DNA from: Sebastes aleutianus
Taxonomy: Eukaryota > Chordata > Actinopteri > Perciformes > Sebastidae
Assembly (NCBI GenBank): GCA_916700875.1
Contig: CAKAKS010000013.1
Coordinates: 14,752,596-14,816,595, forward strand
Direction: 5' to 3'
Length of the DNA stretch: 64,000 nucleotides
Shown: in pieces, positions 8,852 to 19,958 of the stretch
Layout of the letters: every line of letters starts with the position of its first letter
How positions within the stretch are numbered: position 1 is the stretch's first letter
Translations under genes and position numbers: made by a program
Notes under the pieces: generated by a model
Told to the model about the DNA's origin: nothing
Databases searched by the model: none
What the model saw: the letters and a program-made list of their open reading frames with translations, nothing else

Positions 8852-10472
8852 CAGACGTGGACAAAATTGTTGGTACCCTTCCATTAAAGAAAGAAAAACC
8901 CACAATGGTCACTGAAATAACTTGAAACTGACAAAAGTAATAATAAATAAAAATTTACGGAAAATTAACTAATGAAAATCAGATATTGTTTTTGAATTAT
9001 GGTTCAACAGAATCATTTTAAAAAACAAACTAATGAAACTGGCCTAGACAAAAATGATGGTACCCTTAACTTAATATGTTGTTGCACAACCTTTTGAGGC
9101 AATCACTGCAATAAAGCGATTTCTGTAACTCTCAATGAGACTTCTGCACCTGTCGACAGGTATGTTGGCCCACTCCTCGTGAGCAAACTGCTCCAGCTGT
9201 CTCAGGTTTGAAGGGTGCCTTCTCCAGACTGCATGTTTCAGCTCCTTCCACAGATGTTCAATAGGATTTAGATCCGGGCTCATAGAAGGCCACTTCATAA
9301 CAGTCCAATGTTTAGTTCTTAGCCATTCTTGGGTGTTTTTAGCTGTGTTTTGGGTCATTATCCTGTTTGAGGACCCATGACCTGCAACTGAGACCAAGCT
9401 TTCTGACACTGGGCAGCACATTTCGCTCCAGAATGCCTTGATAGTCTTGAGATTTCATTGCACCCTGCACAGATTCAAGACACCCTGTGCCAGATGCAGC
9501 AAAGCAGCCCCAGAACATAACCTAGCCTCCTCCATGTTTCACATTAGGTACAGTGTTCTTTTCTTTGGATGCTTAATTTTTGCGTCTGTGAACACAGAGC
9601 TGATGTGACTTGCCAAAAAGCTCCAGTTTTGTCTCATCTGTCCAAAGGACATTCTCCCAGAAGCTTTGTGGCTTGTCAATATGCATTTTGGAAAATTCCA
9701 GTCTCACTTTTTTATGATTTGGTGTCCTCCTTGGTCGTCTTCCATTAAATCCACTTTGGCTCAAACAGCGACGGATGGTGCGATCTGACACTGATGTACC
9801 TTGACCTTGGAGTTCACCTCTAATCTCTTTGGAAGTTGTTCTGGGCTCTTTGGTTACCATTCGTATTATCCGTCTCTTCAATTTGTCATCAATTTTCCTC
9901 TTGCGGCCACGTCCAGGGAGGTAGGCTACAGTCCCATGGACCTTAAACTTCTGAATAATATGTGCAACTGTAGTCACAGGAACATCAAGCTGCTTGGAGA
10001 TGGTCTTATAGCCTTTACCTTTAACATGAAGGTCTATAATTGTCCTTCTAACCTCCCGAGACAACTCTCTCCTTAGCTTTCTGTGGTCCATGTTCAGTGT
10101 GGTACACACCATGATGCCAAACAGCACAGTGACTACTTTTCACCCTTTAAATAGGCAGACTGACTGATTACAAGTTTGAAGACACCTGTGATGCTATTTA
10201 CAGGACACACCTTAGTTTAATATGTCCCTATGGTCACATTATTTTACATCTTTTCTAGGGGTACCATCATTTTTGTCCAGGCCAGTTTCATTAGTTTGTT
10301 TTTTAAAATGATTCTGTTGAACCAAAATTCAAAAACAATGTCTGATTTTCATTAGTTAATTTTCAGTACATTTTTATTTATTATTACTTTTGTCAGTTTC
10401 AAGTTATTTCAGTGACCATTGTGGGTTTTTCTTTCTTTAACGTAGGGGTACCAACAATTTTGTCCACGTCTG
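8852..10472 (-). mobile_element. Tc1/mariner transposon, 1621 bp, complete but disabled
   Basis: The element is bounded by TA at 8850-8851 and 10473-10474 and has inverted repeats of about 215 bp starting CAGACGTGGACAAAATTG. Each arm carries a related motif (ACAAAATTGTTGGTACC outside, ACAAAAATGATGGTACC inside), which is the paired IR/DR layout of fish Tc1 elements. It sits in the palindromic minisatellite; removing it restores CGACATACTATAGTATG. The transposase lies on the minus strand and is broken. Confidence 0.93.
9071..10091 (-). pseudogene. Tc1-like transposase, inactivated
   Basis: The likely start is ATG at 10091-10089 (MDHRKLRRELSREVRR); the frame upstream to 10127 is also open. Residues 1-120 are the two helix-turn-helix DNA-binding parts, with a GRGRKRK basic hook. 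The catalytic core begins at WTDETKLELFG with the first Asp. An in-frame TAA follows at about 9573, a TAG at 9522-9524 (after HGGG), and a one-base frameshift near 9341-9355 falls just after QDNDPKH, the second Asp. The tail is open again from about 9355 to 9071, includes SPDLNPIEHLW with the catalytic Glu, and ends KGCATTY. All three DDE positions can still be seen, but no single frame joins them. Confidence 0.92.
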
Positions 10473-11280
10473 TACTATAGTATGTCTTTGTATTTTTTCA
10501 ACATACTATACTATGACTTTTTTAATTTTTTCGACATACTATACTGTAACATTTGTATTATTTCGACATACTATACTATGACTTTTTTCGACATACTATA
10601 CAATTACTTTTTTTTCGACATACTATACTATGACTTTTTTAATTTTTTCGACATGGTATACTATGACTTTTTATTTTTTTGACAAACTGACTCTTTTTCG
10701 TCATACTATACTAGGACTTTTAAATTTTTTTGCGACATATACTATGTTTTTTTTAGACATACTATGACTTTATTTTTTCAACATACTATACAGGACTTTT
10801 TTCGACATACTATTCTATGACTTTTTTTTTTTTTTTTTTCGACATGCTATACTATGGCTTCTCTTCGACATACTATAGTATGCCTTTGTATTTTTTCGAC
10901 ATAATATACAATGACTTTTATTTTGTTGACATACATTGATTCTTTTTCGTCATACTATACTATGACTTTTTTTTATTTTTTCGACATACTAAACTATGAT
11001 TTTTTTTCATTATCTCGACATACTATACTATGGCCTTTTTTAAAATACTAGGACTTTTTTAAAACATTTTTTACATACTATACCGTGGATTTTCTTAGAC
11101 ATACTATAGTATGACTTTTTATTTTTTCAACATACTATACTCTGACTTTTTTTCCACATGCTGTAGTATGACTCTTTTTCGACGAACTGAACTATGACTT
11201 TTTTTGACATAGTATAGTATGTCGAAAAATGTCAGTCTAGTATGCCATAAAAAATTGTCATACAAAGTCATATTATCTCA

Positions 11281-11625
11281 TGAAAAATGTAATTAGATTA
11301 AATTGTTATATTAAACTTTGTCATTGTACAAATAAAAGTACAGGTACTGAGACAAAGAAATGCATGTATGTACAGTGTAGAAACTGATTAAAATATTGCA
11401 TGTAGAATAAACAGTAAGTGCTATGAATACACTAGATATAGAGTATGAACAGTATTAACAGTGTGTATGTTTGCTGTCACAGAGGTGCAGACTTCAGCAA
11501 GGTGTCAGCTGAGGAGAGAAAGCTGTTCTTGAGCCTGCTGGTCCTGGAATGGAGATCCTGTGGCACCGAGCAGAGGACTGGAGGGCAAGCAGTCTGTAAC
11601 AGGGTGAGTTTTACTTTAACTGTCA
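11281..11625 (+). repeat. Interspersed ~350-bp unit, copy B
   Basis: This is a direct copy of unit A with the same start and end motifs. It carries a short AAATAAAAGT insertion before CAGGTACTGAG, shared with copy D. A frame of about 60 codons is open through the second half, as it is in copies E and F. Confidence 0.8.
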
Positions 11626-11810
11626 TAGTATATAGAACATGGCTTTCATGGCTTTTTTCGACATACTGTGAATTTTATTTTTTCGATACACTACTATGGC
11701 CTTTTTTCATCATACTATACTATGACTTTTTTTATTTTTTTTCGACATGTAGAAAAAATATGTCAGAGTATAGTATGCCATAAAGTGTCATACAAAGTCA
11801 TCGTATGTCA

Positions 11811-12142
11811 TGAAAAATGTAATTAGATTCAATTGTTATATTAAACTTTATTGTCATTGTACAGGTACTGAGACAAAGAAATGCATGTATGTACAGTGTA
11901 ACAAATTATTAATATTGTATGTAGAATAAACAGTAAGTGCTATGAATACACTAGATTTATAGAGTATGAGCAGTATGAACAGTATTAACAGTGTGTATGT
12001 TTGCTGTCACAGAGGTACAGACTTCATCAAGGTGTCAGCTGAGGAGAGAAAGCTGTTCTTGAGCCTGCTGGTCCTGGAATGGAGATCCTGTGGCACCGAG
12101 CGGAGGGAAGGCAGTCTGTGACGGGGTGAGTTTTACTTTCAC
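11811..12142 (+). repeat. Interspersed ~350-bp unit, copy C
   Basis: A direct copy lying about 185 bases after copy B, separated only by minisatellite monomers. It lacks the AAATAAAAGT insertion seen in B and D, so it groups with copy A. Confidence 0.8.
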
Positions 12143-12417
12143 AACTTTTTTTCAACATACTATGACTTTTATTTTTCTGACACACTATACTATGGCCTTT
12201 TTTCATCATGTCGAAGAAATATGTCAGAGTATGGTATGCCATAAACAATTATCATAAAAAGTCATGTCATTAAAAAGGTAATTAGATTCAATTGTTATAT
12301 TAAACTTTATTGTAAAAATAAAAGTACAGGTACTGAGACAGAGAAATGCATGTATGTACAGTGTAGAAACTGATTAAAATATTGCATGTGGAATAAACAG
12401 TAAGGGGTATGAATACA

Positions 12418-12876
12418 AAGCTCTCGATCTACCGTTCAATCTTCGTTCCTACTCTCACCTATGGTCATGAGGGTTGGGTCATGACCGAAAGAACGAGGTC
12501 GCGGGTGCAAGCGGCCGAAATGGGTTTCCTCAGGAGGGTGGCTGGCGTCTCCCTTAGAGATAGGGTAAGAAGCTCAGTCATCCGTGAGGGACTCAGAGTA
12601 GAGTCCTTGCTCCTTTGCGTCGAAAGGAGCCAGTTGAGGTGGTTCGGGCATCTAGCACGGATGCCTCCTGGGTGCCTCCCTTGGGAGGTGTTCCAGGCAC
12701 GACCAGCTGGGAGGAGACCACGGGGAAGACCCAGGACTAGGTGGAGAGATTATATCTCTACTCTGGCCTGGGAACGCCTCGGGATCCCCCAGTCAGAGCT
12801 GGTTAATGTGGCCCGGGAAAGGGAAGTTTGGGGTCCCCTGCTGGAGCTGTTGCCCCTGCGACCCGATCCCGGATAA
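12418..12876 (+). pseudogene. C-terminal part of a LINE reverse-transcriptase polyprotein (5'-truncated)
   Basis: The frame encodes about 152 residues after the insertion point, from KLSIYRSIFVPTLTYGHEGW to PLRPDPG and stop. LTYGHEGW, RWFGHLARMPPG and GRPRTRWRDY are the conserved tail motifs following the polymerase domain in these LINEs. Catalytic motifs are absent because of truncation. The ATG at 12409 lies in the target duplication and is not the element's own start. Confidence 0.85.
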
Positions 12877-12900
12877 GCGGTTGAAGATGGATGGATGGAT
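12418..12900 (+). mobile_element. RTE-type LINE 3' end, recent 5'-truncated insertion
   Basis: The fragment is flanked by an exact 13-bp target duplication GGGTATGAATACA (12405-12417, 12901-12913) and ends in a GATG repeat tail (GATGGATGGATG). A (GATG)n tail is what I know from fish RTE families such as Rex3 and Expander; the exact family is not certain. Only about 480 bp at the 3' end was copied. The intact duplication and uninterrupted frame suggest a young insertion. Confidence 0.85.
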
Positions 12901-13158
12901 GGGTATGAATACACTAGATATATAGACTATAAGCAGTTTGAACAGTATTAACAGTGTGTATGTTTGCTGTCACAGAGGTGCAGACTTCAGCAAGGTGTTG
13001 GCTGAGGAAGCTGTTCTTGAGCCTGCTGGTCCTGGAATGGAGATCCTGTGACACCTAGCAGGACAGGACAGGAGGGCAAGCAGTCTGTGAAGGGGTGAGT
13101 TTTACTTTCACGGCTTTTTTTCGACATACTAGTATAGCTTTTTTATTTTTCCGATATA

Positions 13159-14006
13159 AACTCGGGAAAAAAATTTGGAAACTTGTGTTTGGTGGATTAT
13201 TTCTCTGTTGTTACAATGCTAATGGTCATTGTATTTTACATCGTTGGAAAGCCTGTTTATTTACCTTCACAACGATGTCCAACTTGTAAGGATCATGCAT
13301 TTGTGGGATGAGCAGCACAGCTGATTATGTGGGTAGCGCCCAAGAAAAAATTGCCAAAATGCTCTGCCAATGGTAAACAGTGTATTCTCCTGTTGGTATT
13401 GACTCTTGTTTTGAGTTGTTTGGTGGATTGGATGATTGAACTCTCTATCAGTAACAAGGAACAAACAAGACATATTGGCTATTTTACACTTTATTCATTT
13501 AATACACCGTCAGGAGCCTCAGTAGCGGTGGAAGATCCATACGCAGCTACGACAGCCTGGCACCTCCTCCTCATGCTGGTCACCAACCTGGTCACACGTT
13601 GCTGTGGGATGGCGTTCCATTCCTCAACCAGGATCAGCTTGGAATTGCTGTACGTGTCCTGGTTAAATGAATAAAGTGTAAAATAGCCAATATGTCTTGT
13701 TTGTTCCTTGTTACTGAAAGAGAGTTCAATCATCCAATCCACCAAACAACTCAAAACAAGAGTCAATACCAACAGGAGAATACACTGTTTACCATTGGCA
13801 GAGCATTTTGGAACATTTTTCTTGGGCGCTCCCCACATAATCAGCTGTGCTGCTCATCCCACTATTGCATGATCCTTACAAGTTGGACATCATTGTGAAG
13901 GTAAATAAACAGGCTTTCCAACGATGCAAAATACAATGCCAATTAGCATTGTAATAACAGAAATAATCGACAAAACACAAATTTCCAAAAAAAAAATTCC
14001 CGAGTT
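13159..14006. mobile_element. Foldback Tc1/mariner derivative, 848 bp with 344-bp arms
   Basis: The element is flanked by TA at 13157-13158 and 14007-14008. The arms (13159-13502 and 13663-14006) are reverse complements with only a few differences and start AACTCGGGAA. Open frames at 13327-13674 (+) and 13491-13838 (-) are mirror images of each other for this reason. The 160-bp centre holds a fragment of transposase C-terminus on the minus strand. The arms cover 81% of the element, so single strands should snap back. Confidence 0.9.
13503..13662 (-). pseudogene. Tc1-like transposase C-terminal fragment in the foldback loop
   Basis: The minus strand reads VEEWNAIPQQRVTRLVTSM and RRRCQAVVAAYG. 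This matches the end of Tc1 transposases, where W..IP precedes a SM.RRC.AVI.A.G motif. Catalytic residues are absent. It shows that the foldback element descends from an autonomous Tc1-like transposon by internal deletion. Confidence 0.8.
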
Positions 14007-14182
14007 TACTACTGACTCTTTTTCGTCATACTATACATTTTTTTTAGACATAGTATACAATGTTGAAAAATAAAGTCATATCACAGTATGTTGAAAAAAT
14101 AGAAATAGTCATAGTTAGTATGTACATTTTTTTTTTTTAAAAGTCTTAGTATAGTATGTTGAAAGAAAGCCATGAAAGCCAT

Positions 14183-14487
14183 ACTCACCCTGTTACAGAC
14201 TGATGTCCTCTGCCTGGTGCCACAGGATCTCCATTCCAGGACCAGCAGGCTCAAGAACAGCTTTCTCTCCTCAGCTGACACCTTGCTGAAGTCTGCACCT
14301 CTGTGACAGCAAACAAACACACTGTTAATACTGTTCATACTGTATATATCTCGTGTATTCAAGCACTTACTGTTTATGCTATATACAATATTTTAATCAG
14401 TTTTTACACTCTACATACATGCATTTATTTGTCTCAGTACCTGTACAATGACAATAAAGTTTAATATAACAATTTAATCTAATTACG
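14183..14487 (-). repeat. Interspersed ~350-bp unit, copy E (inverted)
   Basis: Reverse-complement copy: it begins ACTCACCCTGTTACAG and ends AATATAACAATTTAATCTAA. It lies beyond the foldback element, where the array orientation has switched. Confidence 0.8.
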
Positions 14488-14811
14488 TACTGCCACTTTG
14501 TATGACGATTTTTTATGGCATACTAGACGAAAAACTGTCATACAGTTTGTCAAAAAAGAGTCATAGTATAGTATGTCGAAAAATTAAAAACTTAATCGTA
14601 TAGTTTGTCGAAAAAAGTTCTAGTATAGCGTATTGGAAAAGAGTCGTAGTATATTATGTCTAAAAAACTCATGGTATAGTATGACGGACAACAGTCATAT
14701 ATAGTATGTCGAAAAATAAAAACGTCATAGTATAGAATGTCGAAAAAAAGTCATATTATAGTATGTTGGAAGAAAGCCATGAAAGCCGTGTTCTATACTA
14801 GAACAGTGAGA

Positions 14812-15102
14812 TAAAACTCACCCTGTTACAGACCGCCTGCCCTCCTGTCCTCTGCTTGGTGCCACAGGATCTCCATTCCAGGACCAGCAGGCTCAAGAAC
14901 AGCTTTCTCTCTTCAGCTGACACCTTGCTGAAGTCTGCACCTCTGTGACAGCAAACATACACACTGTTAATACTGCTCATACTGTATAAATCTAGTGTAT
15001 TCATAGCACATGTATATACACTGTTCATACTGCATTTTGCTGTCTCAGTACCTGTACTTTGTGCAATGACAATAAAGTTTAATATAACAATTTAATCAAA
15101 TT
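14812..15102 (-). repeat. Interspersed ~350-bp unit, copy F (inverted), end of the array
   Basis: A second reverse-complement copy, shortened in the middle. The array stops here; sequence after 15110 is unique. Confidence 0.8.
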
Positions 15103-15110
15103 TGATATGA

Positions 15111-16656
15111 CATCAGACAAAATGTCGTCCCTTGATTGGTAGAAGATCTTATTGGAGAGGAGTGGATGTGACTTTGTTCTGATATATGCGTAATTTACGC
15201 ACAGCTGACACTGTGTACCTTCACTTAATATTTATGTCTACCAACATGGCATGTTGTGTGTAATATGCTCCAGAATTATTCAAGTTATTACAATGCTGGA
15301 AGGAAATGGCTACAGACCAAACGAGAGTTATTTAGCCACTGTAGAAACTATTAATATATATCCACACATCTTTACATAAAACTAATATGCCATTACTAGC
15401 ATATTTCTCTTCCATAGGTCTTGCCTTCGCCATAGTAGAGTTCACAATAAAGCAAGTGGGCACAACTATCGGGTCAAACGAGGCTCGTGCATGTGCGCCC
15501 AGCTCCACAATGACTGAGATATATAGGACAGAACCAGGTGTAAACCACTTTGTGAACTGGGTTAACTGGAAGTGTCCAGAGAGGAAAAGTCGCTATGGTG
15601 CCAGGCTGAAAGAATAGCTCGATACTTAATTGTCATCAGATTAAATCACAGGGGCAACCGTGTGGCACGACGGATGTTATGACCCACTTGTCAGTTGACT
15701 TGAGTGACGGCTTTGATTAATAACAACACAATCAAATTTGCATATGTGAATAGAGAAGTGGAAGATAACAGTCTGCCTGCTATGACCTTGATTGGTTTGC
15801 TGATCTCACTGAAAACAAAACTGATGGTGGCGTATGTCACTAAAGTCATAATTTTTATAAGCAAGAGAGAAATTTGAGTTTAGTGGAAACCAGAATTATA
15901 TCCAAAAGGTACCTTTCTGGTGGAGATTATCAAGGCCATTTCCACAAATCACCCTCCTGATGTTTTCTTCGGTTTGTGCTTTTCAGTCGTAATACTGAAT
16001 ATCAGATTTTTCACACAAAGACAGCAAATGTCACACAGTTTCTTGTTCTGACTTACATTTTTCAAGTGCCTCAACTCAACAGTTTTATGAAAAATAATCT
16101 TTGTTCAACTTATTGGGATGCCCTCGCTTCAATTATTACTTAAGAGTTAAGTGAAATATGAAATCCAAGCACACATCTATGAATGGTTTCCTGTGGCTTT
16201 CACATGCTGTCACGCTGTGGGCAAGATGCAGGCTATCGATGATCGGTGTGAAATAAACACGCACTTAACAACAACAAGAGAGTCCTAAGTTCTCTCTTAA
16301 TGAGGCCTCTGGTGGCTTCCTTGTGGTCGAAGCAACAATTTGTGTTTCAGTTGAACATTTGTGCAGTAGTAATGATCACATGGAAGGCCTACTAATCTAC
16401 AAAAACAGACTAGTCTGTTCCCATGGTGATGGAGATATCAAGTATGTCATATTGTGAGAAAATCGGATTGTTTAATTCCATCACTTCCATCATTCACTTA
16501 AAATATTAAAAAGTAACAAACTGGAATTGTTTTTCAAACCAGGCTACGCCATCCTATAATGTACCGTAGCTGTATCCCGTTTGGTCCACTATAGGCATCA
16601 GTAATCACCTTTTGCTGTACATAATCGGGCACTTAGCAGCTTAATGACGGCTCTTG
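15111..16656. other. Unique sequence, no gene seen
   Basis: AT-rich sequence without the array repeats. A 76-codon frame at 15387-15617 shows no recognisable motif or splice context. I see no RNA gene or microsatellite. Confidence 0.5.
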
Positions 16657-16970
16657 TTAAAGGGACCCTGTGGAGTTTTCATTGTAAACAAACTGTTTTG
16701 TTTAATTCAACATTTCTCACACATTGTGTGGCCTTACAAAACAAGTTGAATGCATTTTCAACCTCAAAACAAGGTTTGCAACTAACAGTTATTTCTACTA
16801 TTGATTCATCTGTTGTTGTTGGTTTTGTTTTTGAATGATGATGATGGATTCATCTTTTCAGATTATAAAATGTATTTGATAATTAAAAATAATCACAATT
16901 TCCTATAGCCCAAAGTGGCATCTTCAAATTGAAAGTCCAGAACCCAAAATGCTCAATGCAGGCTTGCAAC
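16657..16970. mobile_element. Possible left part of a TTAA-flanked MITE
   Basis: TTAA at 16657-16660 is followed by AGGGACCCTGTGGAGTTTTC, a start I associate with a fish MITE. The matching right end is not found before the next element at 16971, so this is at best a truncated copy. Confidence 0.3.
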
Positions 16971-17534
16971 TAGGGCTGTCCTCAACCTAGGGTTGGGCAA
17001 TATATTGATATCTTGATATGAGACTACATATCATCTCAGATTTTGGATATTGTAATATGGCAGTGTGTTGTCTTTTCCTGGTTTTAAAGGCTGCATTACA
17101 GTAGTAAAGTGATGAAATTTTCTGAACTTATAAAACTGTTCTAGCTGTTGTAATATTTGCCTTTACTCACTTAGCCATTATGTCCACATTACTGATAATT
17201 ATCAAAACTCTCATTGTGTAAATACTATGTAAAAGCACCAATGGTCAATCCTACAGTATTGTTGCAATATCGATAGAGGTATTTGGTCAAAAATATTATA
17301 TTTGATATCCTCCATTTCGCCCAGCCCTAATTCTTAGTCGACTGACACATCGATTAGTTCATTTAATCAAATCTGTGAAACTGAGTTTTACCAGAAATGT
17401 GCTCATAAGTTTCTTAGAAATAAGTCTTTTGGCATGAAAAAGCATCAAAAACAATTAATCGACTAAAGAAACCTTAGTAGACTAAGACCAAAACGACCGT
17501 TTATTCGACTACTTGACAAGGTGGGGGCAGCACT
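16971..17534. mobile_element. hAT-type MITE of the GTCGACTAA family, interrupted
   Basis: The outer ends are TAGGGCTG and CAGCACTA. The interior has TTCTTAGTCGACTGACACATC and TAGTAGACTAAGACC. The element is split near its left end by the 342-bp insertion at 16988-17329, so it is older than that insertion. Confidence 0.6.
16988..17329. mobile_element. hAT-type MITE of the GGGCAATATATTGATATC family, nested
   Basis: 342 bp with inverted ends TAGGGTTGGGCAATAT and the complement of TAGGGCTGGGCGAAAT. It lies inside the GTCGACTAA element. It has AT-rich filler and no coding capacity. Confidence 0.7.
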
Positions 17535-17540
17535 ACTTGT

Positions 17541-18005
17541 ACCTAATGATTATTTTAATTATCAAATAATGTGGAAATTATTTTCTTCATCAATTATTCA
17601 TTTAGTCTAAAATATGTCAGGAAATAATGAAAAATGCCCCTCAAAATTTCCTAAAGGCCAGGTTGATATCAAAATGCTCATTTTGTCCAAACAAAAGCCC
17701 AACACCTAAATATATTTAGTACACTATCACATTAGACAAAAAGTAGCACAGTTGACAAACTGGAATTAGAGGTTTTCTGGCTTGAAGAATAGCTTTAACA
17801 GCTGACCAAAAAAAAAGAAAAAATCTGCATTTGTTTTGATTGTTAATCAAATGATCAATTAATTGACTGATCATTTGCTTTATCTAATTTTAAATTCAGA
17901 GAAAAGCAATAACATTTGAGAGTTTTGGCCTTGTTGTTTGATAAATGACAAACTAATCAACACATTGGATAATTGATTACAAATTTAACTGATTAGTAAC
18001 TGATT
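17541..18005. mobile_element. hAT-type remnant of the AATTAATCGATTA family
   Basis: The block has repeated AATCAAATGATCAATTAATTG-like segments, TTAGTCTAAAATATGTC, and AAAGCAATAACATTTGAGAG followed by TTTGATAAATGACAAACTAATCA. It resembles the copies at 39706-40464 and 58982-59307. Clear termini are lost. Confidence 0.45.
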
Positions 18006-19506
18006 CACAAAATCAGTGACTTCACAGAGGCATTTTTAATGGGCCTTTTCTCCTTTTTTTACTGGAGCAGTGCTACCTTTTATAGCACATTACCTTGCCT
18101 TTAATTATATTATAGTGCTGTCTGAAGGTGACAGAAATGTAGACGTCAATTAACATCCATTACTCATGCCATGTCGCGTGGGAGCTTCAGATTATTGAGC
18201 TACAGTAAAAGTCAGCATCCAGTCAGCTACTCAGAGAAAAGCTGCAGTGTTTTGTGTCAAGACTTGGCCACTGCCAGATAAAAACATGAGTTCTCTGAAG
18301 CCTCCTTCAACGGACTCTTTGCCTCTAAATAGGTCAAGGAACTGCTTTAATGGAGTCTCAACATCACAAGAGAAGCAAATGTGTTCATTTCCCTGGGTCC
18401 AGAGGTCACAGACCAAATTTCTCATTTGGAACCCAGACTGAAGCTGTTTAATAACTCCTACCTCTAATCCATAAGTGAGTGCCAGAGTTCAAATCCCCTT
18501 TGTGGCTTTTTCTTTGCTCATCCATTTGTCCGCATTTCCACTGTCCAAATGAACAGCAAATACCCACTGGGGAGAGCCGTGAAGTCTTGGCAACTCTGCG
18601 TGTCAAACACCTACTGAAGAAGCTCTGTGGGATTTTGGCAGAGCCGTGCAGCAGCAGCTGGCCAAGGAGCCGACTTTTTCTAACCCGTGCATGAGTCTCT
18701 TACATGGGCCACAGGGGTCCTCTGCACTATTGAGGTGCAACTTTCCCCTCTAATCCCTTTGCTGCTGTTCGATAATCCCTTCACTGCTTGCTTTGCTGCT
18801 TTCTTTGCTGTAATCCTCCTGTCTGAATAAAGAGAGAATAGGCGAGGAGGACGGTCTACATAGTGTCTCAGACGGACCGGATGGACTGTCCCTCTCTAAG
18901 CTTCCCGTCAATCAGCACAACCAGGATCTGATCCATCCAGACACAGGCGCTGCCAATTCACTGCTTTTTCTGGACTCTCCATGAAAAATGATTCAGATAT
19001 CATCTGAATGATTGTAATCGCTGAAAATAAGCCAGAGACGTGAAATGGATGCTAAGTAGCGCTGAGCAAATGCAATAGTCAGATGTTTAAAGAGCATAGA
19101 TAGAAACTGAAAATCATGGAGTACAAGCAGGAATGAAATGAAATTCCACGACGTCAAAAAACACCCGGTTGAAACAGCAACATGGCGTCAAACACACATC
19201 ACTTTCAAATGAGGGATTTTGAGCACTCGCTCTGCATGTGTGGTCTACTGCCGTCTCTCCATTCCTTTTCCATTACTCCCTGTTCAAAGATTGCTGTTGG
19301 GGACAATTTTCCACCTGTCTGAGAATCAGAGACCAGGGGCTTGCAGGGCAGTAAAACCTCCCACCCTGCATGTCTACACAGAAACGTCCCTGACGGCGCA
19401 TCTCGTGTTAACGCCGACATTTGGCTCTGCTCAGTTTCTTGATGTGATGATCTCGTAACTCGCAGGGGCGCACGCCGCCAAACGTTTGGGATGCTGAGTT
19501 AAAAAC
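18006..19506. other. Unique sequence, no gene seen
   Basis: Open frames at 18231-18441 (both strands), 18479-18694 and 19205-19458 are short and share no motif with known proteins. The stretch has moderate GC, lacks obvious repeats and could contain non-coding control sequence, but nothing specific can be supported. Confidence 0.45.
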
Positions 19507-19958
19507 AGGGACGCACCGATACCGATGTTGGATCGGCTATCGGGCCGATACTGACTCTAATAGGTGGATCGGGTGACAATGGGGCCGATCTATTCAGTTC
19601 AATTCTGTGTTTATATACTATATGCATTATAGACTAGAATTTTAATTCCTGTTTAAGTTTGGACCAAATTGTTGCTGCATTAAAAAGGTTTGCTGGTGTA
19701 CTAAATAACAATTCAATAAATTTATATCCAAGTATTTATTTGTGACATTTTGTTTTACAAAGTTAGGAAAGCAATGTTTAAGTCCAGCCTGATGTTGTTG
19801 TTACACATAAAAAAAATGACCCTAGTCACTTCCACACAGTGAGGCATACAGCTCATCAATTAAACACTGGTATCAGATCAGTACTCGTATCGGCCGATAC
19901 CCAAAGCCCAGGTATCTCAATCGGTATAGGGGTGAAAAAGTCGGATCAGTAAATCCCT
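19507..19958. mobile_element. MITE of the GGGACGCACCGATACC family, copy 1
   Basis: The left end is AGGGACGCACCGATACCGAT; the right end is degenerate (complement of AGGGATTTACTGATCC). It shares TTTACAAAGTTA, GCAATGTTTAAGTC, CATACAGCTCATCAATTAAA and CACTGGTATCAGATCAG with the copy at 43081-43609. Confidence 0.65.

Larger units (their letters stand above)
12271..13110 (+). repeat. Interspersed ~350-bp unit, copy D, split by a LINE insertion
   Basis: The first half (12271-12417) and second half (12901-13110) rejoin as one unit once the LINE fragment at 12418-12900 is removed. GGGTATGAATACA occurs at both breakpoints as the target duplication. The second half has a small deletion in the GCTGAGGAGAG region. 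Confidence 0.85.
8090..15110. repeat. Palindromic minisatellite array with interspersed units and transposons
   Basis: Outside the insertions listed separately, this 7-kb block consists of 24-35 bp monomers of the form TTTTTCGACATACTATACTATGAC, or the reverse complement, with variable T runs. Pure tracts are at about 8610-8850, 10475-11230, 11640-11800, 12150-12260, 14010-14180 and 14510-14800. The core CATACTATAGTATG is self-complementary. The monomers alternate with six copies of a ~350-bp unit. Repeat orientation flips near the foldback element at 13.2-14.0 kb. No gene is visible; open frames at 10482-10682 and 11445-11783 are translated repeat. Confidence 0.85.

Noticed and set aside
13327..13838. 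Two 115-codon frames on opposite strands with almost identical proteins
   Set aside because: They mirror each other because they lie in the arms of the foldback element. Only the loop part encodes a recognisable transposase fragment.
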